This document shows, in pieces, positions 22,460 through 32,108 of a DNA stretch of 64,000 bases. Position numbers and translations under genes: made by a program. The notes beneath the pieces are model-generated. The model saw only the letters and a program-made list of their open reading frames with translations. It did no database searches and had not been told where the DNA came from. Source of the stretch: Molanna angustata (lineage: Eukaryota > Arthropoda > Insecta > Trichoptera > Molannidae); assembly GCA_963576475.1 (NCBI GenBank), contig OY754970.1, forward strand, positions 27,019,091 to 27,083,090, in the 5' to 3' direction. Positions within the stretch are counted from its first letter, which is position 1. Each line of letters starts with the position of its first letter.

Positions 22460-22836
22460 CATCATCATCATCAGCCTGTGCTTGCCCACTGCAGGACATA
22501 GGCCTCCCCTCTCCTACTCCACTCATCCCGTTCCTGTGCGACTCCCATCCACTGTGGTCCAACAAATCTTTTAATGTCGTCCATCCATCTGTTAGGTGGT
22601 CGCCCTTGTGGTCTCTTGTCGCCTCTCGGTCTCCACTCCACCAGTCTTTTCGTCCATCTATTGTCGGTCATTCTTGATATGTGTCCTGCCCATCTCTACA
22701 TCTGCATGGCTATTCTCTCAACCACATCGGACAGTTTGGTCTGACTGCGTATCCAGTTATTCTTCTTCCTGTCTTCTAATTTTATGACCAACATTATTCT
22801 TTCCATTTTTCTTTGTGCTACACGCAGGTTGTTGGC
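22460..22836 (-). mobile_element. 5'-truncated RTE-like insertion with 13 bp target duplication
   Basis: The insert is flanked by the 13 bp direct repeat TTTAAATTAAAAT (22447-22459 and 22837-22849). On the minus strand it carries the same C-terminal block as its neighbour (KRLVEWRPRGDKR, NRWMDDIKRF, RRGEAYVLQWASTG at 22671-22471) and ends in a (GAT)n tail, read as CATCATCATCATCAG on the plus strand. It lies tail-to-tail with the plus-strand remnant ending at 22362. The coding end is intact, but everything upstream is missing. Confidence 0.9.
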
Positions 22837-22869
22837 TTTAAATTAAAATAAATAAATAAAAATTATGTC

Positions 22870-23105
22870 TTTCACAATAGGCGTGATGACAGTAAGAAAA
22901 AATCATTGAAATTATGATTTTATTAGATAAAATATGTTATAAAGATTTGAAAAAATATATTTATTTTCATTTTAAAAGAGCGAATAATATTAATATTATT
23001 AAAATAAAAATACAAAATATGTTTGTCCGCCATTTTATGTGAAACACCAATCAGAGCGCATGACGTCACCATATTGTCACTGTCAATTGTGTTTGTTACT
23101 GTCAA
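22870..23105 (+). repeat. Direct duplication, copy 1
   Basis: It shares with 23490-23715 the series 'gtgatgac.gtaagaaaaa', 'tcattgaaattatgatttta', 'ttataaagattt', 'tccgccattttatg' and 'aatcagagcgca.gacgtca'. The copies lie 620 bp apart in the same orientation. A related 'gacgtcaccgtcaggg' block occurs at 25453. I see no frame shared by both. Confidence 0.7.
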
Positions 23106-23489
23106 CTGTTGTGTTGTTCGAAATGGCTATTTTTTTCATAACAAGCTATATGGAATATGCTGCTTATTTTTAACATGCTATTTTTATTTATTGATTTATT
23201 TGGTTTATTTGGGACAATAAACCAAATAATATCGCTATCCGCTCTATTGAATCGTTGACGCATCTGTTATAACGTGGGGGAGAATATTTAACGTTTCAGA
23301 AATAAATAACTTGGTGGCTTTCATTGCTTGATTATAAAATAAAATGATGTAATTATATTGTTTGTGGGAGTTGTACAGTGTTACATGAGGTTGAAATGGA
23401 AATACACAATGTATTATGATGAATCTAATATACATATGGGATAACTGTTATGATTCATATACATATTATGATTAATATATTAAAATATG

Positions 23490-23715
23490 TAATAAGTGTG
23501 ATGACTGTAAGAAAAAAATCATTGAAATTATGATTTTAAAAAATAAAATAGGTTATAAAGATTTAAAAAATGTTTTTTTTTTAATTTATAGGAGTGAATA
23601 ATAATAATATTATAAATATAAAAATACAAAATGTGTTAGTCCGCCATTTTATGAGAAAAAACAATCAGAGCGCACGACGTCATAGTATGGTCGCGTCAAT
23701 CCTTCTGATAGTCTT
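23490..23715 (+). repeat. Direct duplication, copy 2
   Basis: Second unit of the pair described at 22870. It is diverged by small indels and substitutions at roughly one position in seven to ten (an eye estimate, not computed). Confidence 0.7.
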
Positions 23716-23895
23716 CAATACAATATACGCATTAATTGTCGGTCTGGACTATGTTTATTTTGGTGTTATCGATATATTAATATTTTAATTAGATACTTAA
23801 AACTAAAACAAATTAAATATAAATGGAACAAGTATTCATCAAAGCAAATAGTTTCAATTTACCTAGATACTCGCCAACCTATCGGGGGACACTAT

Positions 23896-24481
23896 GGGCC
23901 GGTATTACAGTGTCAGTTTAAGAGCTAAACTCAAGTTTTACAAAAATATAGCGTATTACAGTGTCCGTTTAGACCTAATCTTCCCTCAAATACGTCACTA
24001 AAACGACAAATATTTAACTCAACGTTTCTGGCAGATTAAGTACTTAACTGTGAGTCAACTGTCATTTGCTAGGCAACTCGTGTAGTTTCAGTTTCTATCA
24101 CTAGAGGCGTTAGGCAACGTGTGTAGTTTCAGTGTTGTATCGAAGGTGGCGCCACACAACAAAACAAACTGACAGCCGTATTGAAACGAACACGGGCATT
24201 TAAAAGCATTATTTTGGTGAAAAAAATTAAATTTACCATGTTGGATAATAAAACAATGGTATTTAAAGTCGTAGCGTCCCGTTTTGTATTTCGTATTATT
24301 TGAGGTTATTTAAATTTGACAGATAATAACCACAGAAAAAGTGAAATATGTCTATAATTGAAGATTTAGTAACTGACATGTCATATTGCACTGTAATACG
24401 GAAATGGATTCAATCTCCCCTTAACATTAATCTTGAGTTTGGCAAACTCAATGAGTTGAGGGCCGACTGTAATATCGGGCC
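23896..24481. mobile_element. Harbinger-like MITE (M3), copy 1
   Basis: The termini GGGCCGGTATTACAGTGTCA and, at the right, the reverse complement of GGGCCGACTGTAATATCGGG-CC are inverted. They are flanked by the 3 bp direct repeat TAT (23893-23895 and 24482-24484). GGGCC ends with a 3 bp A/T target duplication fit the PIF/Harbinger superfamily. The 586 bp interior has no transposase frame. Copy 2 is at 44304. Confidence 0.75.
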
Positions 24482-24489
24482 TATGTTAA

Positions 24490-26200
24490 TTGTATTTTGT
24501 ATGTAACTTAGTTTTTATTGAATAAATAAATAAATAAATAATGAACGCTCGCAACGTATGGTAAACTAATTTAGTTTTAGTATTCTACAATTTTGTCACG
24601 CGATGGTGAGCTGACGAACGTTCGACATGTTATGATGCTGGTCACTGCCAAACTAAACTAGCAAGCTATATTTTTTTCATGCAATGAAGCGATTTGCGAA
24701 ACGACGGCGATTACGCGAAGCATGCGTTTTAAAACATCGTTACAATTTTAGCAGCATACGAATTATTACATAGCGCTCGTTATTTGTATTGTGTTCATAA
24801 CAAGCTATATTTATCTGCTATCGTTATTTTTAGCAATAGCAGCCATAGTAGTTATTTTTCTGCCTGTCTTAACTACTCTTAACTAGAATGGAACTTTTGA
24901 TGGTCGGATATTTCTTTGCGTCGAACAAAGACTTTTGTTCATCAGAATTTCGAAACGTAAAAACTTAATAATAAGTACATATAAGTACTTTATTTATCTG
25001 TAATTTAAATACAACTTACATCTCGAAAATCGATAAAATATGCTCCTTCTTCTCTCTTCATTATGTGTTCATAAACTAAAAACATACGCGGGAAACTTAT
25101 GATGGCCTATTTTGACGTTTGGACATTAATGAAGTTCTTTATATGCTTATTGCCTAAATAATGGTAAATATTATATTATTGAGAGCTAAAAGTGGGGGAA
25201 CAAATACTGTACTTCATTGTAAACGCGTACTTAATAAAATTCACTTGTGTCTCGCCGTGCGAAATTTAATCACTTATTTCTCTTTTTTTTCGCGTGGGAC
25301 GAAAACAAATACCTCAGTAGGTGTTTTTTTCGTCGTGTTTGTACATTTAGGGACCGCACAACACTTATGCACTTTTGAATTGATTATAAATACACAAATC
25401 GTCTTAGAACACATATATTACATATAGTAGTGATATGCAGTTTACGATACCATGACGTCACCGTCAGGGTCGGCAGCCGCCATGATACTACAAGCTTTTT
25501 TTGGCGTAAATGTCAAATTTGATTTTAAAATGGCGATTTTTGCTACTAAACCTTTATTTTATGTAGAAATGTATATATATTTGAAAACAGTGAATGCGTA
25601 AAAACATCGTGAGATAGTTTTTCAAAATTAGTCATCATGCCTATTCAAATAATCAATATTTTTTCTCAAAGAATGTTTCTCTCTCTAAGCGTCATTCTTG
25701 AGATTCGTGATCCCATACAGATATTGGTGGATCTGCACATACCATGAAATGACAACAAAATTCGTTGTCTGGTATTTTTATCTCGATATTTAAATTTTCG
25801 AGTATTTGTTGTAAGAAATATATTTTTAACTCTCGAAAAAGAAAAGAAATCAAATTAAAACAAAGTGATTTTTCAATACTGGATCGTAGAAAATTCCGAG
25901 AAGAATATTTTCAAAATATACATTTTTTTCTTTCATGTTGGACTGTTCAATCAACGTGGGAAGTATTAAAATTATCGAAGTGGAAAAAAGATCTCAACAG
26001 GAGCTATATTTTTAGTTGAAAAACAATTTCTTTTTTCTTCTTCTTTATATTTCACTCGTTGCGCATTCAATTATAAAGGTTTCGAGGAAGAACCATTTTC
26101 CAATCAAGTTTAATATATTCTTTTGATTTGAAAAATAAACCTGAGCCTGAACGTAAGGTCTCTTTTTTAAATGTCAAGAAATATCTATCCCGGAACACAG
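24490..26200. other. No gene recognised
   Basis: AT-rich sequence. At 25441-25500 a 'gacgtcaccgtcagggtcgg' stretch resembles parts of the 22.9/23.5 kb repeats. Plus frames of 88 codons (25161) and 84 codons (25765) have no recognisable motif and lack support. Confidence 0.5.
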
Positions 26201-26204
26201 ATGC

Positions 26205-26442
26205 GAAAAAATATATGACAATACTTATTTTTTGTTACACAAACATAAAAATAATTTGAGATTATGATGTTTGAGAACGTTACAAGGGAATATCTCAAGA
26301 GGCTATATAGTATATTTTGAATATAATCTCCCCAGTACCCTCAAAAGATACGTCTTTGAAATAAAGAACAGTTAATATTTACATCTTTATTCTATTGCAT
26401 GAGTTTTTTGAAATTTGAATTTGTTTGATACTATGGTAGAAC
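26205..26442 (-). repeat. Family F repeat, partial copy
   Basis: The reverse complement of this stretch matches 16600-16760, including 'agtatcaaacaaattcaa', 'caatagaataaa', 'tttatttcaaagac' and 'tactatatagcctc'. It stops just before the A-rich 3' end of the LINE at 26456. Confidence 0.7.
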
Positions 26443-26455
26443 AATAAGTCTATAT

Positions 26456-26780
26456 TTTTTTTTTTTTTTTATTTATTTAACAAAAACAATACAATGTTCA
26501 CATATAAATCATAATTTAAAAAGGTATACGATTTCCATCATATAATTCATAATAACCCTCTTTAATTGAGATAAAATCTCGTGTTAAAAGAGGGGAGTAT
26601 CTTTTTAATATTATTACATTTACCAAAACATTGTACATCTACTAAAAAATATGAAGCTACACAAAAAAAGAATGAAATAACAAAAAATAAATAAATAAAT
26701 CAGTACAATTTTTTAATTTTATTTTTAAATATACTATAATTTTTTTCGAGTCTAAGACTCAAAGGGAGTTCATTAAACCA
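26456..26780 (-). other. 3' UTR and A-rich tail of the LINE
   Basis: About 325 bp lies between the stop codon and the terminal A-rich run. On the minus strand it reads through TTTTTAAAATTG-type AT-rich DNA, with a short hairpin-like 'ccctctttaattgag'/'ctcgtgttaaaagaggg' region, to a run of about fifteen A residues near 26475-26461. No other copy was found in the window. Confidence 0.65.
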
Positions 26781-29669
26781 CTAAGTACCTTTATACTTAT
26801 AGAAATGTTGTGAGGCAGTTGTACGTAAAAGAGGAATGGTAATACATCCTTGTGAATTTATTCTGCTGCTTAAAGAAAATGACAATTGGTTTGAATTTGT
26901 AAGAATATCTTTATGAATTTGGAACAATGAGATTTTTTTGTAGATATTTTCAACAGTTGAAACTTTAAATTCTTGAAATAAATTAATAGTTGGATAATCA
27001 AATCTCTTTTTTAATATAATTTTAATAATGATTCTTTGAAAAACTTCTAAAGGCACTAAAGTGGTTTTAAAAGCTCCCCCCCAACATATAATGCCATATT
27101 GTAAGATGGATTGAAATAATGAAAAATACATTGTTTTAAGCAAGTTTGTTTGAAGTATATTTCTTAGTCTCAGAAAAATAAAAATTAGCTTTTTAAGGCG
27201 TTCAATAGTAGTAGTTATATGTAATTTCCATTTCATACTGCTTTCAATAATAATGCCTAGGTATCGGATGTTATTTTTAGTGGATAATTTAATACACGCT
27301 GAGTTACAAGATATGGAGTTGTTGAAACAGGAATTGTCAATATGAATTTTAATATTAAGGTCTTCTGGGATGTATTTATCATTTAATGCAAATGGGATAA
27401 TACACGTTTTATCTGTATTCAATGAAAGTACATTACAATCGAACCAAGACTTCAAAACACTTATATCTGATTCAGCTGAGGCAATTAATTCCTTCCAGGT
27501 GTTATCTTTCAGTATAATGGCAGTGTTATCAGCATAAGAAATTATTTTACCAGATATTGGCAGATTGAATATATCATTCACATAAATTATAAATAAAAGT
27601 GGACCAAGTACAGTACCTTGAGGTATACCAAAGTTTGCGTTTTTGAAATCACTTAATGTATTGTTGAGTTTGACATATTGTTTTCTTTTAAATAAATAAT
27701 TTTGTACCCAGCTTTTAACTTTTCCCGTTATTCCAATTTTATTTAATTTATTTATAAGTTTCGTATGTGATACACTATCAAATGCTTTTCGGAGGTAAAT
27801 AAATATTCCCAAACACTTTTTCCCTTGATCCAGTGCATTATATATAGTAGAGGTCAATTCAACAATAGCATCTTGAGTGCTTAATTTCTCCCTAAAACCA
27901 TATTGGCTAGAGCTAATTATTTTATTTCTGTTTACAAACTGTAATATTTGTTTTTTTACGGCTTTTTCATACAGTTTTGCTATATTAGATACTAATGATA
28001 TCGGTCTGTAATTATTTGTATTTTTTTTGTCACCAGTTTTGAAAATTGGCGTGATTATTGTAGTTTTATAATTACTAGGAAAATTACCATTTGTTAGACT
28101 ACAATTTATCATATGGGCAATGGGTTTACTGAGCGATTTTCTATTTAATTTCAGTATTTCAGCTGTTATATTATCAAAACCTGGCGCAGAATCCCCTCGA
28201 AGTTCTTTTATATAATTTTCGACATCAGACTGATTAATTGTCTCAAATTTTTCGAAACCATCTGTAGTGTCAGGATCAATAGTATTTTGTACATAAGTGT
28301 TTTTGTTAATATTGTTTGCTAAGTTTTTTCCAACATCAGCAAAGTAATTGTTGAAAATATTGGCACATTCTTTCGGATTACTTTTTGTGTCAAGTATATT
28401 GTTGTCATTTCCTATGACTTTGTCTATAGTATAATGTTTTGATTTTTTGCTAACGATTTCGTTAACCGTTTGCCAAATCTTTTTATTATTATTACCGTAT
28501 GTCATTATTTTTTGCCTATAATAATCTTCTTTTGTCATTTTTATGATTTTAGAAAGTTTATTTCTGTATTTTTTAAAATAAGACCGTAGGTTCGTGTCGT
28601 TCGGGTATAATTTAGTATTTTTAAAAAGTTTTTCTTTAAAACGTATTGATACAATCAAACCATGTGATATCCATGGTTTTAATTTCTTATATTTTGAAGT
28701 TGGCTTAGATATTTGAAAAGAAGTAGCGTCTAATATATGTTTATTAAATGTTTTTTCAAAATTCTGTGCACATGTTTCGGTATCATTTGTTGATAAAACA
28801 GACTCCCAGTTTTCCTGCTGTAGTTTTGAGTGTAGCTTTTCAAGATTAAGAAATGTCTTTTTAGATGTAGAATTTTCTTTCTCGTTTTTAAAAGATGTTT
28901 TACTAAGTTCATATAAAAATATACAAGTGTGATGATCAGTTATGTTATTTTTCCAGACAATCGACGAGATATTATCAGTATCATATATATTCGACCAAAT
29001 GTGATCAATACACGATGGTTTTTGACCTAATATTTCTCTCGTATGACTTTTATTGTATTGTTTAAATTCAAGTTCGGTCATAACATTTATATAGTCTGTT
29101 TTATTTTGACTAACATCATTATTTGCGGTATTTATATTAATATCGCCTATAATAATTGTTTGGTTTAATCGTTTATTGACAAATATATTTTTAAGTTCTT
29201 CTAAAAAAACATTTATATTAGAGTCATGAGTTCGATATAATGCAATAATGTGAAAAGATATGTTATTAAAATTTAAACTAATATGCAAACAATTTACAAG
29301 TTGTATAGGTATTTCAATAATTTTAGTGTTTATACATTTATTTTTTATAAATATAACTATTCCGCTATTTCTATTAATAATATATTTAGTGTATGAACAG
29401 TGATATCCAGGGAGGTTGTAATTTCCAGAATAATTATTTAAATGTGCTTCAGTTAAGACAATACAGTCTGGCTTGAGAATTAATGAGTTTAGTGAAAGTG
29501 TAAATTCATCGAAATTGTGTTTAATACTTCTTATATTCAGGTGAAGTATTGAAAAAGTATTACTCATATTCATAGTCTTAAATACATTATTACACTCTGA
29601 AATGGTACTACAAATATTTTCAGATATATTATAAGTATTATCTATGTCATCAAAAATTAAATTAGCCAT
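26781..29669 (-). CDS. LINE ORF2: endonuclease/reverse transcriptase, likely catalytically dead
   Basis: This 962-residue protein would nick DNA and copy the element RNA by target-primed reverse transcription. The N-terminal apurinic-type endonuclease (residues ~40-250) keeps its landmarks: HLNIRS 43-48, TEAHLN 73-78, YRTH 145-148, GDINI 175-179, DHIWSN 222-227 and TDHHT 244-248. The RT core follows, with GDKKNTNNYRPISLVSNI, SQYGFREKLSTQDAI and GIPQGTVLGPLLFI. Motif A reads FIYLRKAFDSV where the family has an aspartate: codon TAC at 27797-27795 makes it Tyr625. The YADD box reads YADN, codon AAC at 27527-27525, Asn715. Both changes are single-base. Such replacements would abolish polymerase activity. 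The frame is otherwise unbroken, so decay is recent or assembly error is possible. The C-terminus has no RNase H. The clade is Jockey/CR1-group by motif style. A phylogeny would be needed to narrow it. Confidence 0.9.
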   Translation of the reverse strand: MANLIFDDIDNTYNISENICSTISECNNVFKTMNMSNTFSILHLNIRSIKHNFDEFTLSLNSLILKPDCIVLTEAHLNNYSGNYNLPGYHCSYTKYIINRNSGIVIFIKNKCINTKIIEIPIQLVNCLHISLNFNNISFHIIALYRTHDSNINVFLEELKNIFVNKRLNQTIIIGDININTANNDVSQNKTDYINVMTELEFKQYNKSHTREILGQKPSCIDHIWSNIYDTDNISSIVWKNNITDHHTCIFLYELSKTSFKNEKENSTSKKTFLNLEKLHSKLQQENWESVLSTNDTETCAQNFEKTFNKHILDATSFQISKPTSKYKKLKPWISHGLIVSIRFKEKLFKNTKLYPNDTNLRSYFKKYRNKLSKIIKMTKEDYYRQKIMTYGNNNKKIWQTVNEIVSKKSKHYTIDKVIGNDNNILDTKSNPKECANIFNNYFADVGKNLANNINKNTYVQNTIDPDTTDGFEKFETINQSDVENYIKELRGDSAPGFDNITAEILKLNRKSLSKPIAHMINCSLTNGNFPSNYKTTIITPIFKTGDKKNTNNYRPISLVSNIAKLYEKAVKKQILQFVNRNKIISSSQYGFREKLSTQDAIVELTSTIYNALDQGKKCLGIFIYLRKAFDSVSHTKLINKLNKIGITGKVKSWVQNYLFKRKQYVKLNNTLSDFKNANFGIPQGTVLGPLLFIIYVNDIFNLPISGKIISYADNTAIILKDNTWKELIASAESDISVLKSWFDCNVLSLNTDKTCIIPFALNDKYIPEDLNIKIHIDNSCFNNSISCNSACIKLSTKNNIRYLGIIIESSMKWKLHITTTIERLKKLIFIFLRLRNILQTNLLKTMYFSLFQSILQYGIICWGGAFKTTLVPLEVFQRIIIKIILKKRFDYPTINLFQEFKVSTVENIYKKISLFQIHKDILTNSNQLSFSLSSRINSQGCITIPLLRTTASQHFYKYKGT

Positions 29670-29670
29670 C

Positions 29671-30489
29671 TTATATATTAAAATTAAAATATCTTATATA
29701 AACAGGCATTAAAAGTGGTAATAGATAGTTGATTTTATATAAACTTATATGCTTTTGAAATTTCAAAATAGAAGTTATCATTTTAACACAGATATATATT
29801 GTATGTTTTGGCAATGTAAATATGTAAATGTATTGGTCATTTATGGTATAATACAAGTTAAGTATCCCTGTTGTATAATGTATAATATTTTTACAACAAT
29901 AATACTTTTGTGCATCGACCGCTTGCGGTACGAAACAGTAAAGCATCACTAGTGTACAGTCAATAATAATAATATCAATGCATAGAGCAAAAACTAACCC
30001 ATTACGGACCGACTTTATAATATTTAATATATTTTTTATTGAAAATATAATATCATCAAAATGTAGCAGACAGTATAGTATATTTGAACACTTTATAAAA
30101 CATAACATGATCATTAACTGTTGCATAAAAATAATTAAAAAAAATATATTTGTATGTAAATTTGAATATTTAAGAGATATAAAATATAAAATCACCATAA
30201 ACTGTTGTATAAAAAGTAACATTTTCTTTTTGTTGTTAATAGATATTTGAAGTTTATTTCGAGTGTAAAAAACATTGACAGTACCTAGATCCTTACATAT
30301 GAAATTAATCGTTATTGTAATTAAATGTATTGAAAATAGAGTTTTTGATTGGTTTGAAGTAGAAGAGGATAAGTTCACTTCATACTGTTGCATAGAATAT
30401 ATGATACAAAGTTTTATATAAAATGAAAAAACAATTTTAGAGTATGTAATAAGTATGTACTCGTACATAATATCATCATTCATAATCAA
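29671..30489 (-). CDS. 272-codon hydrophobic ORF directly upstream of the LINE ORF2
   Basis: The frame ends TAA at 29673-29671, leaving one base (G) before the ORF2 ATG, a TAAGATG junction. That spacing fits ORF1 position in a two-ORF LINE and coupled re-initiation. The protein, however, does not look like a LINE ORF1: there are no CCHC knuckles, coiled coil or RRM. It is rich in Ile, Leu, Phe, Tyr and Cys with several membrane-like stretches. A short motif recurs three times (MQQYEV; FIQQFMVILYFI; FMQQLMIMLCFI). At this AT content 272 codons without a stop is very unlikely by chance, so it is or recently was selected. It may be a novel ORF1, a repeated 5' UTR that stays open, or an unrelated gene. 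Function unknown. Confidence 0.5.
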   Translation of the reverse strand: MIMNDDIMYEYILITYSKIVFSFYIKLCIIYSMQQYEVNLSSSTSNQSKTLFSIHLITITINFICKDLGTVNVFYTRNKLQISINNKKKMLLFIQQFMVILYFISLKYSNLHTNIFFLIIFMQQLMIMLCFIKCSNILYCLLHFDDIIFSIKNILNIIKSVRNGLVFALCIDIIIIDCTLVMLYCFVPQAVDAQKYYCCKNIIHYTTGILNLYYTINDQYIYIFTLPKHTIYICVKMITSILKFQKHISLYKINYLLPLLMPVYIRYFNFNI

Positions 30490-31590
30490 TTCTACTTATA
30501 TAAAATGCGATCTGTGGCAGAACAGCGTCTGTCAGGGCTTGTTTATTGGAAAAATCATATTATGTATCGAGAAACATATCTCTTATTTACACTACGGCAA
30601 ACCTTTTGAAATTGAATATTTTCTTGAAAAAAAATAGGTCCATCTAAACATCATCATTCATTCTTTAAACTAAGCAAAATGACTATTGGTGAACGAAATA
30701 AGTTGATGCAGGATTAAAACTCCCGACAACTAATTAAATCTTGTATAATTATGCTATGGCGGCTGGATAATGTTTTGCGAATAAGCTTGCTCTAATTGGA
30801 CCTAAGTAAAAACACAATTCACACGTTTACAAATTTGAATTTAAGATTAGAAGAGGTACGGTTTCATCAATGCCAACCGCAGTGACATATTGGGAAGTAG
30901 TTGACTTTTAACGGAGTACGTACTGGATTTGATTTCTGGTAAAATATATGTAAATCGGTTTTTAAACATGCTAAACAAACTGGTTATTTGAAATACATAC
31001 CTATTGGAAAATGGAAATTAGTCACGTGCATCGGTATTCATTACAACAAGGGGCACTGCCCAACACCGCTATCGCGGCCCAACCCCCAACGGCCGCCGCG
31101 CGGCTTCTTTGCCGCTGTGCGGCAGTTGCCGAATAACCTTATAAAACTAAATATCGTCAAATATACCATGTAGGACATTACCAACACTTATAAACGAAAT
31201 ATCTTTACTTTAAAATGTTAAAATAAAGTAATTAAACAATATGTTTATAGTAAAAATGCGGAAATTAAAAAAAAAATATTTTCGACAATGTTTTGAAAGA
31301 AATGCGTTATATGAAATGCGTACGTTTGAAATTACAAACATTGAAATATAATTTAGAACAGTACACAACAGTTAAGACTGAATATTTTTTTATAATAATA
31401 CAATAATAATGATAAGTTATACATCATATAAGTAAATAACGCCATTATATGAAAATATTATCTTTTCTAGTAGCTGTGAGGCACCGGCTTAGAATAGTGC
31501 TTCCACTCTTTTCTATTATTGTTTTCGAGTATCCCGTAAGAGCCGGGTAATCGAAAATACAACAGCGCAACTTTAACATCTCACATAGTT
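30490..31590. other. No gene; GC-rich hairpin cluster inside
   Basis: AT-rich except for the island at 31048-31135. At 30505-30540 'cagaacagcgtctgtcaggg' weakly resembles the Helitron-like 3' end 'gacaacgtctgtcgggtc' at 35288. No coding signal. Confidence 0.5.
31048..31135. repeat. GC-rich cluster of three small hairpins
   Basis: In otherwise AT-rich DNA, three consecutive palindromes occur within 60 bp: CCGC-TATC-GCGG (31066-31077), GCCG-CCGCG-CGGC (31092-31104) and GCCGC-TGT-GCGGC (31111-31123). They are separated by CCCAACCCCCAAC and TTCTTT. The arms are of the same CCGC/GCGG type, so the cluster looks like a tandem hairpin repeat rather than random GC. No other copy is in the window. Confidence 0.7.
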
Positions 31591-31592
31591 CA

Positions 31593-31755
31593 GCAATGAG
31601 GTTCACCACCCATTCTGAATATAGTGCCTTTTTAGGTGAGACGAGACTGGTGTGTGGGTATACACAGATATGTTGTGCTCCCTTTTATAAGGCAATGCAC
31701 ACCCGCACACCTTTCGCTGGTTACCCCACATTGTGGGATATGCCGTGATGGTATG
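31593..31755 (+). repeat. Family C repeat, copy 1
   Basis: The shared series is 'attctgaatatagtgcctttt', 'aggtgagacgagactgg', 'gtgtgggtatacac', 'cttttataaggcaatgcac', 'acccgcacacct' and 'gggatatgccgtgatggtat'. Copies are at 35098 (+), 35369 (-) and 55860 (+). At 35.1 kb it sits inside a Helitron-like element, so family C may be an internal part of that element. Confidence 0.7.
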
Positions 31756-32044
31756 AATGAATGAAAAAATTATCTTTTCTTTTACCGACATTCTGACATA
31801 TTATTATAACAAGTCGAAAGCAATGTTGTCAGTATTCAAAATGGATATTCCGCAGATTATTACGCTTCAAATTTATTCTAAAGAAAAATTTCGAACGCGA
31901 AAATTGATTAAGGAAAAATTATTTCACTGGCAATCCGTTGAACGACGAAAAAACATGGCGTACAGTAACTATATTATAAATGTTACAATTTAAATGTATC
32001 TTAGGTATCAATGTATTTATTTACTTTTTGTACATAATATAAAC
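31756..32044 (+). other. Possible repeat-derived frame, no assigned function
   Basis: A 78-codon frame (31757-31993) runs through this segment. Part of it (31797-31860, 'cgaaagcaatgttg.cagtattcaa') matches the reverse complement of 34975-35060. That makes it repeat DNA rather than a gene. The predicted residues are basic and resemble no family I know. Confidence 0.45.
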
Positions 32045-32049
32045 AAATA

Positions 32050-32100
32050 TAAACACACTGACGGGCTTATTGCCTTTTGGAAATTTCTTCCAACCAACCA
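32050..32100 (-). repeat. SINE-C/LINE-type 3' tail, minus strand
   Basis: The reverse complement reads TTGGTTGGAAGAAATTTCC, then AAAAGGCAATAAGCCCGTC, the tail module in a form close to the presumed consensus. It abuts a plus-strand SINE-C copy, giving a head-to-head pair with 'ccgactgtgcc' and 'ggcacagttgg' facing each other. Confidence 0.65.
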
Positions 32101-32108
32101 CCGACTGT

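Larger units (their letters stand above)
26456..30489 (-). mobile_element. Jockey/CR1-type non-LTR retrotransposon, nearly full length
   Basis: On the minus strand the order is a 272-codon frame (30489-29671), then after one base the 962-codon endonuclease/RT frame (29669-26781), a ~325 bp 3' UTR, and an A-rich end. That end reads as a T-run at 26456-26475 followed by TTATTTATTT on the plus strand. No RNase H is present, as is usual for CR1/Jockey-group elements. The 5' limit is not defined. No target-site duplication could be fixed, because the sequence beyond 30489 does not repeat the 'aataagtctata' found next to the 3' end. Confidence 0.75.

Noticed and set aside
30455..30637. Helitron-like end or small gene on the plus strand
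   Set aside because: The resemblance to 'gacaacgtctgtcgggtc' is partial and the CTAGT end is missing. The 60-codon frame has no family match.
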